NCBI RefSeq assembly: GCF_020447315.1
Contig: NZ_JAJADQ010000004.1
Span: forward strand, 455,849 to 519,848
DNA: 64,000 bases
Direction of reading: 5' to 3'
DNA from: Hymenobacter nitidus
GTDB taxonomy: Bacteria; Bacteroidota; Bacteroidia; Cytophagales; Hymenobacteraceae
Part shown: piece by piece, positions 1 through 7,792 of the stretch
How the letters are laid out: the number at the start of each line of letters is the position of its first letter
Position numbering within the stretch: position 1 is the stretch's first letter
Notes under the pieces: generated by a model
Database searches by the model: none
Told to the model about the DNA's origin: nothing
What the model saw: the letters and a program-made list of their open reading frames with translations, nothing else
Made by a program: the position numbers and the translations under genes

Positions 1-929
1 AGCTCGGTAGGGGCGCAGTGCAGCTGCAGGGGCGTGAGGGCCGGGCCCGTCAGCTTGTCGGATACGGCCGAATTATGGGCAAAGACCGGCAGGCCCTCGG
101 GGTTGTCCACGATGGCGCGCAGGGCCTGCACGGCCGCGGTCGAGCGGTTTTCGTCGTAGTTGTGCTGAAAGCGGGCCAGCCCGGTATAAAACTTCAGCTG
201 AGCCAGATTGTCGCTGGTGCCCAGGCTGTCGAGTGGGTTGAGCACCGTCACGGGGTTTTTCACCTTGCCCGCCACCGTCAGCGTAGCCTCGGCCAGCTGC
301 ACGGTCAGGTGGCCGTAGTACCGGTGCTTGCCAAATACCACGAGGCGCTGGCTCCCAGCGGGCCCGGCCGCCACGGGCGCCGGTAGCAGCTGGCCTACCA
401 GCGCCTGGGTGCTGGCCGTCGTGACGGGGTAGAGGCCCGCCTGCCGGGGCATCACGAGTACCGTGGGGCGGCTGTAGGTCAGCTCAAAATGCGTGTCGAG
501 GCTGACGGCATTTTCCAGGCCGTAGTCGCGGGCGGTGGCACGCAGCAGCTCCCGGCGCTGGTGCGGGTCGAAAAACACGCGCAGCTCCCGGCGCTCCAGA
601 ATGCTGAGCAGCACCAGGGCCTCGTGCTCGCACAAACCGGCCTTAGGCGCCGCGCAGCCGCAGACCAGCAACAGGCCCTGGGGCAGCTGCTCCACCACCA
701 CGGTTAGAAACGCCGGCCCGCCGGCCGGAGTGGGGCTGGTAAACGTGCCGAAGTTCAGCGTCAGCGTCTGGGGCTGAATGGCAGTGAGGGCGCGGTAGTC
801 GGCGGGGGGCAGCGCGGGGCCGTGCCGGGCCACCTCGGCACTGGTAAGCGTGGCAATGGTAGCGCCCGCAAACAGGTAGCGGTGGCGGCCCGGCTCCGGA
901 TCAGGCAGCATTTCCAAGGGGTCGGGCAT
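1..929 (-). CDS. SWIM zinc-finger protein, probably the N-terminus of a SNF2-type helicase (partial)
   Basis: The frame opens at an ATG at 929 and runs without a stop to the left edge, so only about 309 N-terminal residues are visible. Residues 90-102 carry CGC-x7-CEH (C90, C92, C100, H102), matching the SWIM signature CxCxnCxH. The flanking text (LLLVCGC and CEHEALVLLSIL) is typical of SWIM modules in front of SNF2 ATPase domains in Bacteroidota. The helicase domain itself would lie outside the window, so that part is inference. A hairpin terminator at 1024-1054 separates this gene from the upstream minus-strand gene, so it probably has its own promoter in 930-1020. SWIM domains bind DNA or proteins through one zinc ion. 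Confidence 0.7.
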   Translation of the reverse strand, partial: MPDPLEMLPDPEPGRHRYLFAGATIATLTSAEVARHGPALPPADYRALTAIQPQTLTLNFGTFTSPTPAGGPAFLTVVVEQLPQGLLLVCGCAAPKAGLCEHEALVLLSILERRELRVFFDPHQRRELLRATARDYGLENAVSLDTHFELTYSRPTVLVMPRQAGLYPVTTASTQALVGQLLPAPVAAGPAGSQRLVVFGKHRYYGHLTVQLAEATLTVAGKVKNPVTVLNPLDSLGTSDNLAQLKFYTGLARFQHNYDENRSTAAVQALRAIVDNPEGLPVFAHNSAVSDKLTGPALTPLQLHCAPTE

Positions 930-1021
930 ACGGGCAGAACGAGCGGCGTGGGCAAAGAAGCAGCGGCCGAAAAAACCGGCTGCCGCGCCCCGAAGATACG
1001 GCGGCCCGATGGCGTTATCGA

Positions 1022-1056
1022 ACAAAAAAGCCCCCGGCTACGGCCGGAGGCTTTCA
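1022..1056 (-). terminator. intrinsic terminator hairpin
   Basis: An AAAGCC...CCGGC / GCCGG...GGCTTT stem with A-rich and T-rich flanks lies just after the stop of the 520-residue minus-strand gene. Both flanks are suitable, but only the minus-strand gene reads into it. Confidence 0.7.
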
Positions 1057-1079
1057 GAATACGGGCTGGGCGGGCTGGG

Positions 1080-2642
1080 CTACTCCGCGGCCGGGGCTGC
1101 GGCGGCCACCACGCCGGGCGTATAGTTGGGTACCAACGACTTATCGACAAACCACACGGTCAGTGTGTTATTGATGCCCCGGTCGAAATCTGAGTGGCAG
1201 TGAATGTTGGCATTGTTGTTCAGCAGGATAAAGCTGGTATTGTTGAGCTGAGAATTTTTCCACCACATGCCGTCGTCGTCCTTGTTGCGCTGCAGCTGCC
1301 ACTGGATGATGGGGCCGCTGACGGGGAGCGAAAAATCGTGGTCGACGTGGCCCGATTCCCAGTCCTGCCAGCTGTTGACCGAGCTGGATTGAATCACAAA
1401 AGCCGGGTCGTTGGCCGCGTTGGGGTAGACGATGCTGCCAAAGGTGCGGGACGAATCCTGCCCGTAGTCGTCGCCGATACCGGGCTCCACTACCTGCATG
1501 GCCCGGATAGCGTGCAGAAAGATGTAACGCTGGGTCAGGTTGTTGATATTCGTGAGCAGCGTAGTGGCCTGCGTGCTCAGCGCGGCCAGCGTGGGCGCGT
1601 CGCCCGCCAGGTTTTGGGCGTTGGCATTGACTGTGGCCGCCAGCGTATGTACCTGGGTGGTGTAGGTGTCCTGCCAGGTCGGGGGCAACGAGTGGTGCAT
1701 AATCTGCACCCGGTAAGTATTGAAATACAGTAGGCCAATAGCCGTGAAGACATCCGGGCTAATGGGCAGCGTGGTTGGAATGCGGTTGTCGAGTTGGCTG
1801 TAGTGAATCAGCTCGGCCCGGTCGGGCACCGGCGAGTTGTTATCCTGAAACCACTTCAGATACTGCTGCATGGTATCGATGCCGGCCGGCACGCTGGGCT
1901 GTTCTGCGGCCGTGGGAGATATACCGTGCATATCCAGGTCGAAGCTCATGGCCACGTCCTTGTTGGCAATGGCCTTTTTAAAGGCAGTTTCTCCCTCGGC
2001 CGTAAACATGTCCGGCACCTCGGCTCCAATGGCTGCTTTAACTTGGTCTAGCGTCTCTTCCGAGGTGGTGCTGATGGTATAGATGGCCCGAAAAGTAGCC
2101 ATGCGCTTGTAGCCGCCAATGTAATAGTCGCCGTAGAGCTTGCGAAAGTCCTCAAACCGACCCGCGTCCAGCAGCTGCTTGGCATCCCCCGTAAACTGCA
2201 GCCCGGCCGGAGCCAGGACGTCATAATCATTATAAAATACCTCGTAGGTGGCCAGAATAGTCATATCCATCTTGGATTGCTTCACCTGGCTCAGATATTC
2301 GCTGGAGGCATTCATGCTTAGGCCGCCAATGTTATAGGTGGCGCTAGCGGAGGCCGTAATCAGACTATCAACGTCGCTGGTGCTGGTCACGGAGGTAAAG
2401 GACGTGTGCGCATCCTTGTGCTGGGCGGGCGTCACGGTGGAGGGCTCCAGCGCGTGCCCGCACAGAATGCCCGTCACGGCATTGACGCCCTTGCCCAGCT
2501 GATAGATATCCTGCCAGGGCTGGTTGCCCAGGTCGCTGACCAGGGTAGTGGTGCTGGCGCTCAGCGGCTGGCCGGGCACGCGGGTAGCCAGGGCCGCGGC
2601 GGGCAGGTCCGAAATGTCTTGGGAGGTAGTTGGCAGGGACAT
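1080..2642 (-). CDS. uncharacterised protein, possible MACPF-like fold
   Basis: 520 residues from the ATG at 2642 (MSLPTTSQDIS). An upstream in-frame ATG at 2723 would add 27 residues of unlikely sequence. There is no signal peptide and no sorting domain. Residues 90-120 are Ser/Ala/Thr-rich with alternating polarity (LITASASATYNIGG). Residues 169-180 read KLYGDYYIGGYK, which resembles the Tyr-Gly/His-Tyr-...-Gly-Gly motif of membrane-attack-complex/perforin domains. The C-terminal third has WWKNSQLNN and a cluster of aromatic and Asn/His residues (residues ~415-500), plausibly a beta-sandwich, and ends in an Ala-rich tail. The MACPF assignment is a weak visual match. If right, the lack of an export signal resembles contractile or vesicle-delivered MACPF proteins of Bacteroidota. 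Otherwise treat as hypothetical. Confidence 0.65.
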   Translation of the reverse strand: MSLPTTSQDISDLPAAALATRVPGQPLSASTTTLVSDLGNQPWQDIYQLGKGVNAVTGILCGHALEPSTVTPAQHKDAHTSFTSVTSTSDVDSLITASASATYNIGGLSMNASSEYLSQVKQSKMDMTILATYEVFYNDYDVLAPAGLQFTGDAKQLLDAGRFEDFRKLYGDYYIGGYKRMATFRAIYTISTTSEETLDQVKAAIGAEVPDMFTAEGETAFKKAIANKDVAMSFDLDMHGISPTAAEQPSVPAGIDTMQQYLKWFQDNNSPVPDRAELIHYSQLDNRIPTTLPISPDVFTAIGLLYFNTYRVQIMHHSLPPTWQDTYTTQVHTLAATVNANAQNLAGDAPTLAALSTQATTLLTNINNLTQRYIFLHAIRAMQVVEPGIGDDYGQDSSRTFGSIVYPNAANDPAFVIQSSSVNSWQDWESGHVDHDFSLPVSGPIIQWQLQRNKDDDGMWWKNSQLNNTSFILLNNNANIHCHSDFDRGINNTLTVWFVDKSLVPNYTPGVVAAAAPAAE

Positions 2643-2937
2643 ACGTATGAGAAAATAAGGAGGAAGAATGAAGGCAGACGAATACGAGTACTGGCGCTTA
2701 ACACCCAGGGTCCGGCCCGGCAATGCTCAGATTTTATCGAAAGGAAAACGAGTGAGCCGGTACAGATTAAGCAGCTCACAAACTAAGGGCGGAGAAGACG
2801 TAAAGCACGATCTTTTGCCGAAACTATTCTCAGGTAAAACTACCTGACTTGCGAAGTCCACAGTTTAGTCTTCCCCGCCGGCTCCTGCTTTTGAAAAACC
2901 GGCTCGGAATCGACACGTTGCTGCTTACCCGGCCCGC
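2643..2937. other. intergenic region, upstream of the possible MACPF gene
   Basis: No gene is supportable here. The minus strand around 2785-2775 reads TTAGTTTGTG, a one-base-short relative of TAnnTTTG, and may be the promoter of the 2642 gene. Short overlapping frames on the minus strand (about 150 codons from 3282) are antisense artefacts of the peptidase gene. Confidence 0.3.
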
Positions 2938-3000
2938 AAAAAAGCCGCCCCCGGGCGGGCCGTCCGGAAGGAGCGGCACAACCCAGGGGCGGCTGTTTGG
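2938..3000 (-). terminator. intrinsic terminator of the M3 peptidase gene
   Basis: GCCGCCCC at 2944-2952 pairs with GGGGCGGC at 2986-2993. Read on the minus strand the hairpin is followed by TTTTTTG. It sits directly downstream of the peptidase stop at 3027. Confidence 0.75.
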
Positions 3001-3026
3001 TGCGGTAGTTCGGGCCTTGCGGGCGG

Positions 3027-5255
3027 CTAGCTTTTCTTGGCCGGAGCTTTCTTGGCCGGGGCAGTAGTTGCCTTGCTGCCACTCATCGGAAAGCCGCGCT
3101 CCTTCATCAGCGCATCGATTTTCGGGTCGCGGCCCCGGAACTTGCGGTAGCCCTCGGCCGGGTCCACGGTGTTGCCCACCGAAAACACGTTCTGGGTCAG
3201 GCGCTTGCCCACGGCTTTGTCGTAGGCCCCGCCGCCTTCGGTGAAGGCCGAGTAGGCATCGGCCGCCAGCACCACCGACCACAGGTAGCTGTAGTAGCCG
3301 GCCGAGTAGCCATCCGAGGAAAACACGTGCGAGAACTGCGGGGTGCGGTGGCGCATCACGATTTCGCGGGGCATGCCCATCTGAGTCAGGGTTTCGCGCT
3401 CAAACTTGTCGGCGTCAATCTTCTGCGAGCCCGCCAAATGCAGCTTCATGTCAATCAGGGCGCTGGCCAGGAACTCGGTGGTTTCGAAGCCCTGGTTGAA
3501 GGTCGAGGCCTTCTCAATCCGGTCGACCAAGGCCTGCGGAATCGGCTTGCCGGTCTGGTAATGGAGGGCAAAGCGGTTCAGCACCTGGGGCGTGGGCAGC
3601 CAGTTTTCGAGCAGCTGGGAGGGGAATTCGACGTAGTCGCGCACCACGCTGGTACCCGAGAGAGTAGGGTAGGTCACGTTCGACGAGAGGCCGTGCAGGG
3701 CGTGGCCGAATTCGTGGAACAGGGTGGTGGCGTCGGTCCAGGAAATGAGCGTGGGCTCCCCGTCCTTGCCCTTCACGAAGTTGGAGTTGTTCGAGACGAT
3801 GGTCGTCACGTTGCCGTCGAGGCGCTGCTGATTGCGGTAGGCGTTCATCCAGGCCCCCGAGCGTTTGCCGGGCCGCGCATACGGGTCGAAGTACCATAAG
3901 CCCACGTGCTTGCCGCTGGTTTTGTCCTTCACTTCCCACACTTTCACGTCGGGGTGGTACACGGGCACGTTGGTCACGGGCGCAAACGAGAAGTTGAACA
4001 GCTCGCCGGCCACCCAGAACATGCCCTCGCGCATCTTATCTAGCTGCAGGTACTGCTTCACCTCGTTCTGGTCGAGGTCGTAGCGCTGCTTGCGTACTTT
4101 CTCGGCGTAATAGCGGTAGTCCCAGGGCTCGATCTTGAAGTCGGCGCCGGCGCCTTCCTTGCGGGCCAGGGCCTGCATGTCGGCCACTTCCTGCTTCACG
4201 CGGGCCACGGCCGGCGTCCAGACCTGCTCCATGAGCTGCATGGCGGCTTCGGGCGTTTTGGCCATCGTGTTGTCGAGGCGCCAGTGGGCGTGGGTGGCGT
4301 AGCCCAGCAGCTTGGCCCGCTCGGCCCGCAGCTGTAGAATCTCGCTGATAATAGCGTTGTTGTCATGAGCCCCGCCGTTGTCGCCGCGGTTGTAGAACAT
4401 ACGCCAGGCCTTCTCGCGCAGCTTGCGCTGGTCGGAGTAGGTCAGGAAGGGCTCCACGCTGGAGCGGGTGTTGGTGATAACGCCGGCGGCACCCGAAACC
4501 TTGCGGCTGGTGGCGGCTGCGGCAGCATCGGTCTTCAGCGAAGCCGAAAGGCCGCCCAGGTCGGCGGGCGTTTTGAGTACCAGCACCGAGTCCTGCTCAT
4601 CGGCCAACACGTTCTGGCTGAAGCGCGTGAACAGGCCCGCTAGCTGCTGGTTGATGGCCGACAGGCGGGTTTTGGCCGCGGCGTCGAGCTTGGCGCCGGA
4701 GCGCACGAAGTTGTTGTAGTAAATCCAGGTGAGGCGCTGCTGCTCGGGCGTCAGCTTTTTCTTCTCGGGCGCGTTATACACCGCCTCGATGCGCTTGAAC
4801 AGGGCCTCGTTCTGGTTGATCTGGTCGCCGAAAGCGGCCATGCGCGGGGCCATTTCCCGCTGGATGGCCTGCACGTCGGGCGTGCTCAGGCTACCCGACC
4901 AGATGCCGTACACGGTCTGCACCTCGTCGAGGCGCTGGCCGGCCCGCTCCAGGGCGGCAATGGTGTTGTCGAAGGTAGGGGCCTCCTTGCTGCTGGCAAT
5001 GGCCTGGATTTCGGCCAGGTTCTGGGCCATGCCGGCTTCCAGGGCCGGCTTGAACTGCGAAACCTGAACTTTATCGAAGGCTGGCACGCCGCCGTAGGGC
5101 CCTTCCCAGGCCATGAGCAGCGGATTAGCCGCCGCGCTGGAGGCCGGGGCCGGGGTTTGGGCAACGCTGGAAGTGGGAGTCACGAAGGCAGCCAGGCTGA
5201 GGGTGAGAAAGGTATTGGCCAGTAAGAATTTACCGGAAGCAGACAGTTTGGGCAT
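3027..5255 (-). CDS. dcp: M3 family metallopeptidase (peptidyl-dipeptidase Dcp type), exported
   Basis: 742 residues from the ATG at 5255, chosen because it begins a good signal peptide (MPKLSASGKFLLANTFLTL... ending VAQTPAP). The longer frame from 5420 adds implausible sequence. The zinc motif HEFGH lies at about residues 512-516 (TLFHEFGHALHG), followed about 25 residues later by RDYVEFPSQLLENW, whose Glu is the third ligand in M3 enzymes. The length and the ending WxxVLAADAYSAF...F are usual for Dcp/oligopeptidase A. The family removes C-terminal dipeptides, here probably in the periplasm. The C-terminus carries an unusual Lys/Ala tail (APAKKAPAKKS) beyond the family end. Monocistronic, with its own terminator. 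Confidence 0.93.
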   Translation of the reverse strand: MPKLSASGKFLLANTFLTLSLAAFVTPTSSVAQTPAPASSAAANPLLMAWEGPYGGVPAFDKVQVSQFKPALEAGMAQNLAEIQAIASSKEAPTFDNTIAALERAGQRLDEVQTVYGIWSGSLSTPDVQAIQREMAPRMAAFGDQINQNEALFKRIEAVYNAPEKKKLTPEQQRLTWIYYNNFVRSGAKLDAAAKTRLSAINQQLAGLFTRFSQNVLADEQDSVLVLKTPADLGGLSASLKTDAAAAATSRKVSGAAGVITNTRSSVEPFLTYSDQRKLREKAWRMFYNRGDNGGAHDNNAIISEILQLRAERAKLLGYATHAHWRLDNTMAKTPEAAMQLMEQVWTPAVARVKQEVADMQALARKEGAGADFKIEPWDYRYYAEKVRKQRYDLDQNEVKQYLQLDKMREGMFWVAGELFNFSFAPVTNVPVYHPDVKVWEVKDKTSGKHVGLWYFDPYARPGKRSGAWMNAYRNQQRLDGNVTTIVSNNSNFVKGKDGEPTLISWTDATTLFHEFGHALHGLSSNVTYPTLSGTSVVRDYVEFPSQLLENWLPTPQVLNRFALHYQTGKPIPQALVDRIEKASTFNQGFETTEFLASALIDMKLHLAGSQKIDADKFERETLTQMGMPREIVMRHRTPQFSHVFSSDGYSAGYYSYLWSVVLAADAYSAFTEGGGAYDKAVGKRLTQNVFSVGNTVDPAEGYRKFRGRDPKIDALMKERGFPMSGSKATTAPAKKAPAKKS

Positions 5256-5534
5256 GGGCAACGGGCCGGTGGAGGGTGAATTAGAATTGGGAAGATAACA
5301 CGGAAAGCCGGGTTGAGTTGCGCAAGGGGGGCAAGTCTGGAGACTTGCCGCGTGGGCCGGTGGGCCGACGCGGCTGCGCCGAAGTCTGTCGCCAGTGTAA
5401 CCAGTGTACAGCAGCAACACACCGGTTTATCAATTATTGTTCCGGCCCGCCAACTGCCCTGGGTGTGGCGCTCCTGTCAGGTTCCGGGTCGGAAAAGTAT
5501 GTCAGTCCGGCCGCCCTTGCCGACCTTTGCCCGC

Positions 5535-6851
5535 ATGCACACCCTCGAACAGCTGCGCAGCGGCGCTTTAGTTGGCGCCACCCGCCTCGACCTTTCCTGC
5601 GGCCTGAGTGAATTCCCCCGCGAGATTTTTGAGCTGGCCGATACGCTGGAAGTCCTGAACCTGACCGGCAACCAGCTCGCCGCCCTGCCCGCCGATTTGC
5701 CCCGCCTCCATCGGCTGCGCATCCTGTTCTGCTCCGACAACCGCTTTACCGAAGTGCCCGAAGTGCTGGGTCAGTGCGAGCAGCTGAGCATGGTCGGCTT
5801 CAAGGCCAACCAGATTCACACCCTGCCCGGCGCGGCTCTGCCCCGGCATCTGCGCTGGCTGATTCTGACCGACAACCAGCTGCGGGAGCTGCCCCCGGAA
5901 ATTGGGCAGTGCGCCCGGCTGCAGAAGCTGATGCTGGCCGGCAACCAGCTCACCAGCCTGCCCGAAACTCTGCGCCACTGCACCAGTCTGGAGCTGCTGC
6001 GCCTGGCCGCCAACCGCCTGCCGGAGTTGCCCGCCTGGCTGCTGGAGCTGCCCCGCCTGACCTGGCTGGCCTACGCCGGCAACCCATTCAGCGCCGCTGC
6101 CGAGGCCGAGGCCGAAGCCCGGCATCCCATCCGCCGCATTCCCTGGCCCGAGCTGGCGGTGAGCCGGGTGTTGGGCGAAGGCGCTTCGGGCGTGATTTCG
6201 CAGGCCCGCTGGCAACCGACTGCCGCCGCCGCCCGGGAAGTGGCCGTGAAAGTGTTCAAGGGCGCCGTAACCAGCGACGGACTGCCCCACAGCGAAATGG
6301 TGGCCTGCATCAGTGCCGGCGCCCACCCCCAGCTCACGACGGTGGAAGGCCGGATTACAGAGCACCCCGGCGGGGCCGAAGGGCTGGTGCTGGAACTCAT
6401 AGCGCCCGAATTCCGGATTCTGGCCGGCCCGCCCAGCTTCAGCAGCTGCACCCGCGACGTGTATGCCGCCGGTACCCGCTTCAGCTTGAGCACCGTGCTC
6501 AATATTGCCCGCGGCATTGCCTCGGCGGCCGCCCACCTGCACCAGCGCGGTATTCTGCACGGCGATTTGTACGCCCACAATATTCTGACCACCGCCGCGG
6601 GCGAGTGCCTGCTCAGCGACTTTGGCGCGGCCAGCTTTTTCGACCCGGCTGAGGCGGCCGTGGCCCAGGCGTTGCAAAGTCTGGAAGTGCGGGCCTTTGG
6701 GTGCCTGCTGGAAGAGCTGCTGGCCCACTGCGAAGCCTTGGGCGAAGCGGAAACAGCCCCGCTGCAGGCGCTCGGCCAACGCTGCCTGGCCCCGGCGGCG
6801 CAGCGGCCCCGCTTTGCCGACATCCACCGGATGCTGGCCGCGGGGGTATAA
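5535..6851 (+). CDS. leucine-rich-repeat protein with C-terminal Ser/Thr-type protein kinase domain
   Basis: 438 residues from the ATG at 5535 (MHTLEQL). An in-frame ATG at 5499 is the alternative. Residues ~20-205 hold eight or so leucine-rich repeats (for example LEVLNLTGNQLAALP, LQKLMLAGNQLTSLP). A kinase domain follows: glycine loop GEGASGV (~212), lysine in VAVKVFK (~239), catalytic loop HGDLYAHN (~341, HGD rather than HRD) and DFGAAS (~362). The C-lobe is short with no clear APE motif. LRRs give a protein-binding surface. The substrate is unknown and there is no signal peptide or membrane segment, so it should act in the cytoplasm. Similar LRR-kinase proteins occur scattered in proteobacteria and Bacteroidota. 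Confidence 0.9.
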   Translation: MHTLEQLRSGALVGATRLDLSCGLSEFPREIFELADTLEVLNLTGNQLAALPADLPRLHRLRILFCSDNRFTEVPEVLGQCEQLSMVGFKANQIHTLPGAALPRHLRWLILTDNQLRELPPEIGQCARLQKLMLAGNQLTSLPETLRHCTSLELLRLAANRLPELPAWLLELPRLTWLAYAGNPFSAAAEAEAEARHPIRRIPWPELAVSRVLGEGASGVISQARWQPTAAAAREVAVKVFKGAVTSDGLPHSEMVACISAGAHPQLTTVEGRITEHPGGAEGLVLELIAPEFRILAGPPSFSSCTRDVYAAGTRFSLSTVLNIARGIASAAAHLHQRGILHGDLYAHNILTTAAGECLLSDFGAASFFDPAEAAVAQALQSLEVRAFGCLLEELLAHCEALGEAETAPLQALGQRCLAPAAQRPRFADIHRMLAAGV

Positions 6852-6877
6852 AATGGCCGGGCGCCCGTAATCTGTTC

Positions 6878-6906
6878 TTTGCAACGCGCTGCTTGTCCTA
6901 TCTTTG
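6878..6906 (+). promoter_or_regulatory. Bacteroidota-type promoter (TTTG-17-TATCTTTG)
   Basis: TTTG at 6878-6881 and TATCTTTG at 6899-6906 match the -33/-7 elements used by the primary sigma factor of Bacteroidota (TAnnTTTG). The -7 element ends only 4 nt before the ATG of the next gene, implying a leaderless or nearly leaderless transcript. Confidence 0.6.
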
Positions 6907-6910
6907 CACT

Positions 6911-7207
6911 ATGAAATCCCCCCTGTTTCACGTTGGCCAGCCCGTGGTGTGCACCAACGACGACTTTATGCTGCTGCAAGTGCAGAACCCCAACATCCAG
7001 ACGCCCAAGCGCGGCCCCATCTACACCGTGCGCCGCCTCTACGACACGCACAAAGGCTTTGGTATTACGCTGGCCGAAATCAGCAACGCGGAAGTGGCCC
7101 CGGGCTTTCCCGAGGCCAATTTCCACGAGAGCCGCTTTATGGCCCTGCCCCCGGTAGAAGAGCTGGAGCTGGCCGAGCTGCTGGAAGAAACCGTGCCCGC
7201 CTACTAG
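6911..7207 (+). CDS. small conserved-looking hypothetical protein
   Basis: 98 residues, MKSPLFHVGQPVVC... The start is fixed by the promoter at 6878-6906 immediately upstream; the longer frame open from 6701 lies inside the kinase gene. The sequence looks like a small beta-barrel (VGQPVVCTNDDF, GPIYTVRRLYDTH, GFGITLAEI) ending in an acidic helix (EELELAELLEE). I do not recognise a family. The N-terminal half resembles SH3-like 'regulator' folds only in general pattern. Cytoplasmic. Confidence 0.8.
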   Translation: MKSPLFHVGQPVVCTNDDFMLLQVQNPNIQTPKRGPIYTVRRLYDTHKGFGITLAEISNAEVAPGFPEANFHESRFMALPPVEELELAELLEETVPAY

Positions 7208-7305
7208 GCAGAAGCGTAGCGGCGCAGGAGCCAAAACCGGGAACAATCTGCTGCGGTGCCTACGTATGTAAAGGACTATCCTTAACATTCCGTAGACCCG
7301 ATACG

Positions 7306-7440
7306 ATGAAGCTGCCCGGCTTGAAGCTCCGACCCAAACGGGACGACGTTCCCGAAGACAATTACAGCAAATGGGGCTGGTACGCCATGGCCGTCCTTTC
7401 CCTGCTCTGGATTATCTATAACCTGATGGACGGCAAGTAG
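7306..7440 (+). CDS. 44-residue single-pass membrane protein
   Basis: MKLPGLKLRPKRDD begins a basic/acidic N-terminus. Residues ~22-41 (WGWYAMAVLSLLWIIYNLM) form one transmembrane segment and the protein ends DGK. The positive N-terminus suggests N-in topology. It is followed within 20 bases by a strong terminator, which supports a real transcription unit. Function unknown. Confidence 0.65.
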   Translation: MKLPGLKLRPKRDDVPEDNYSKWGWYAMAVLSLLWIIYNLMDGK

Positions 7441-7458
7441 CTTTGCCCGAACTACCCG

Positions 7459-7498
7459 AAAAAAGCCCCGCTCATGCCCGTGAGCGGGGCTTTTTTTT
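7459..7498 (+). terminator. strong intrinsic terminator
   Basis: GCCCCGCTCA pairs perfectly with TGAGCGGGGC around a 6-base loop, flanked by six A's and eight T's. It can act in both directions but serves the plus-strand gene ending at 7440. Confidence 0.92.
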
Positions 7499-7792
7499 GG
7501 GCGTAGCGCAGAAGGGCAGGCCGACGGGAAATCAATTCTGAATAAAATTCGGGCCGGGCTGTAACCTTTCGAAAAGCGGGCGGTGTCCAGGCGCAGAACC
7601 CCCACTTTCTCACGCTTCACACGCTTGCCTCGCGGCTGGCAGCGCCACCCCGGACTGGCGCCGCCGCTGCCCTTCAACTCCTGGCTTCAGAATGCTTCAG
7701 CGCCGCTTTTGCGGCTGCCGGGCTGCGCTTTGCCCTTGCGGCAGGGGCTTTCTGGGGCGCCCATCCACGACCAGCCTCTACTCACTTTCGCT

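Noticed and set aside
2830..3282. 150-codon frame near the end of the peptidase gene
   Set aside because: Lies across the terminator hairpin and the peptidase 3' end in another frame; no motif.
5568..6884. 438-codon open frame on the minus strand
   Set aside because: It is antisense to the LRR-kinase gene; the high GC at third positions suppresses stops, and its translation is low-complexity Gly/Gln/Ala/Val text without motifs.
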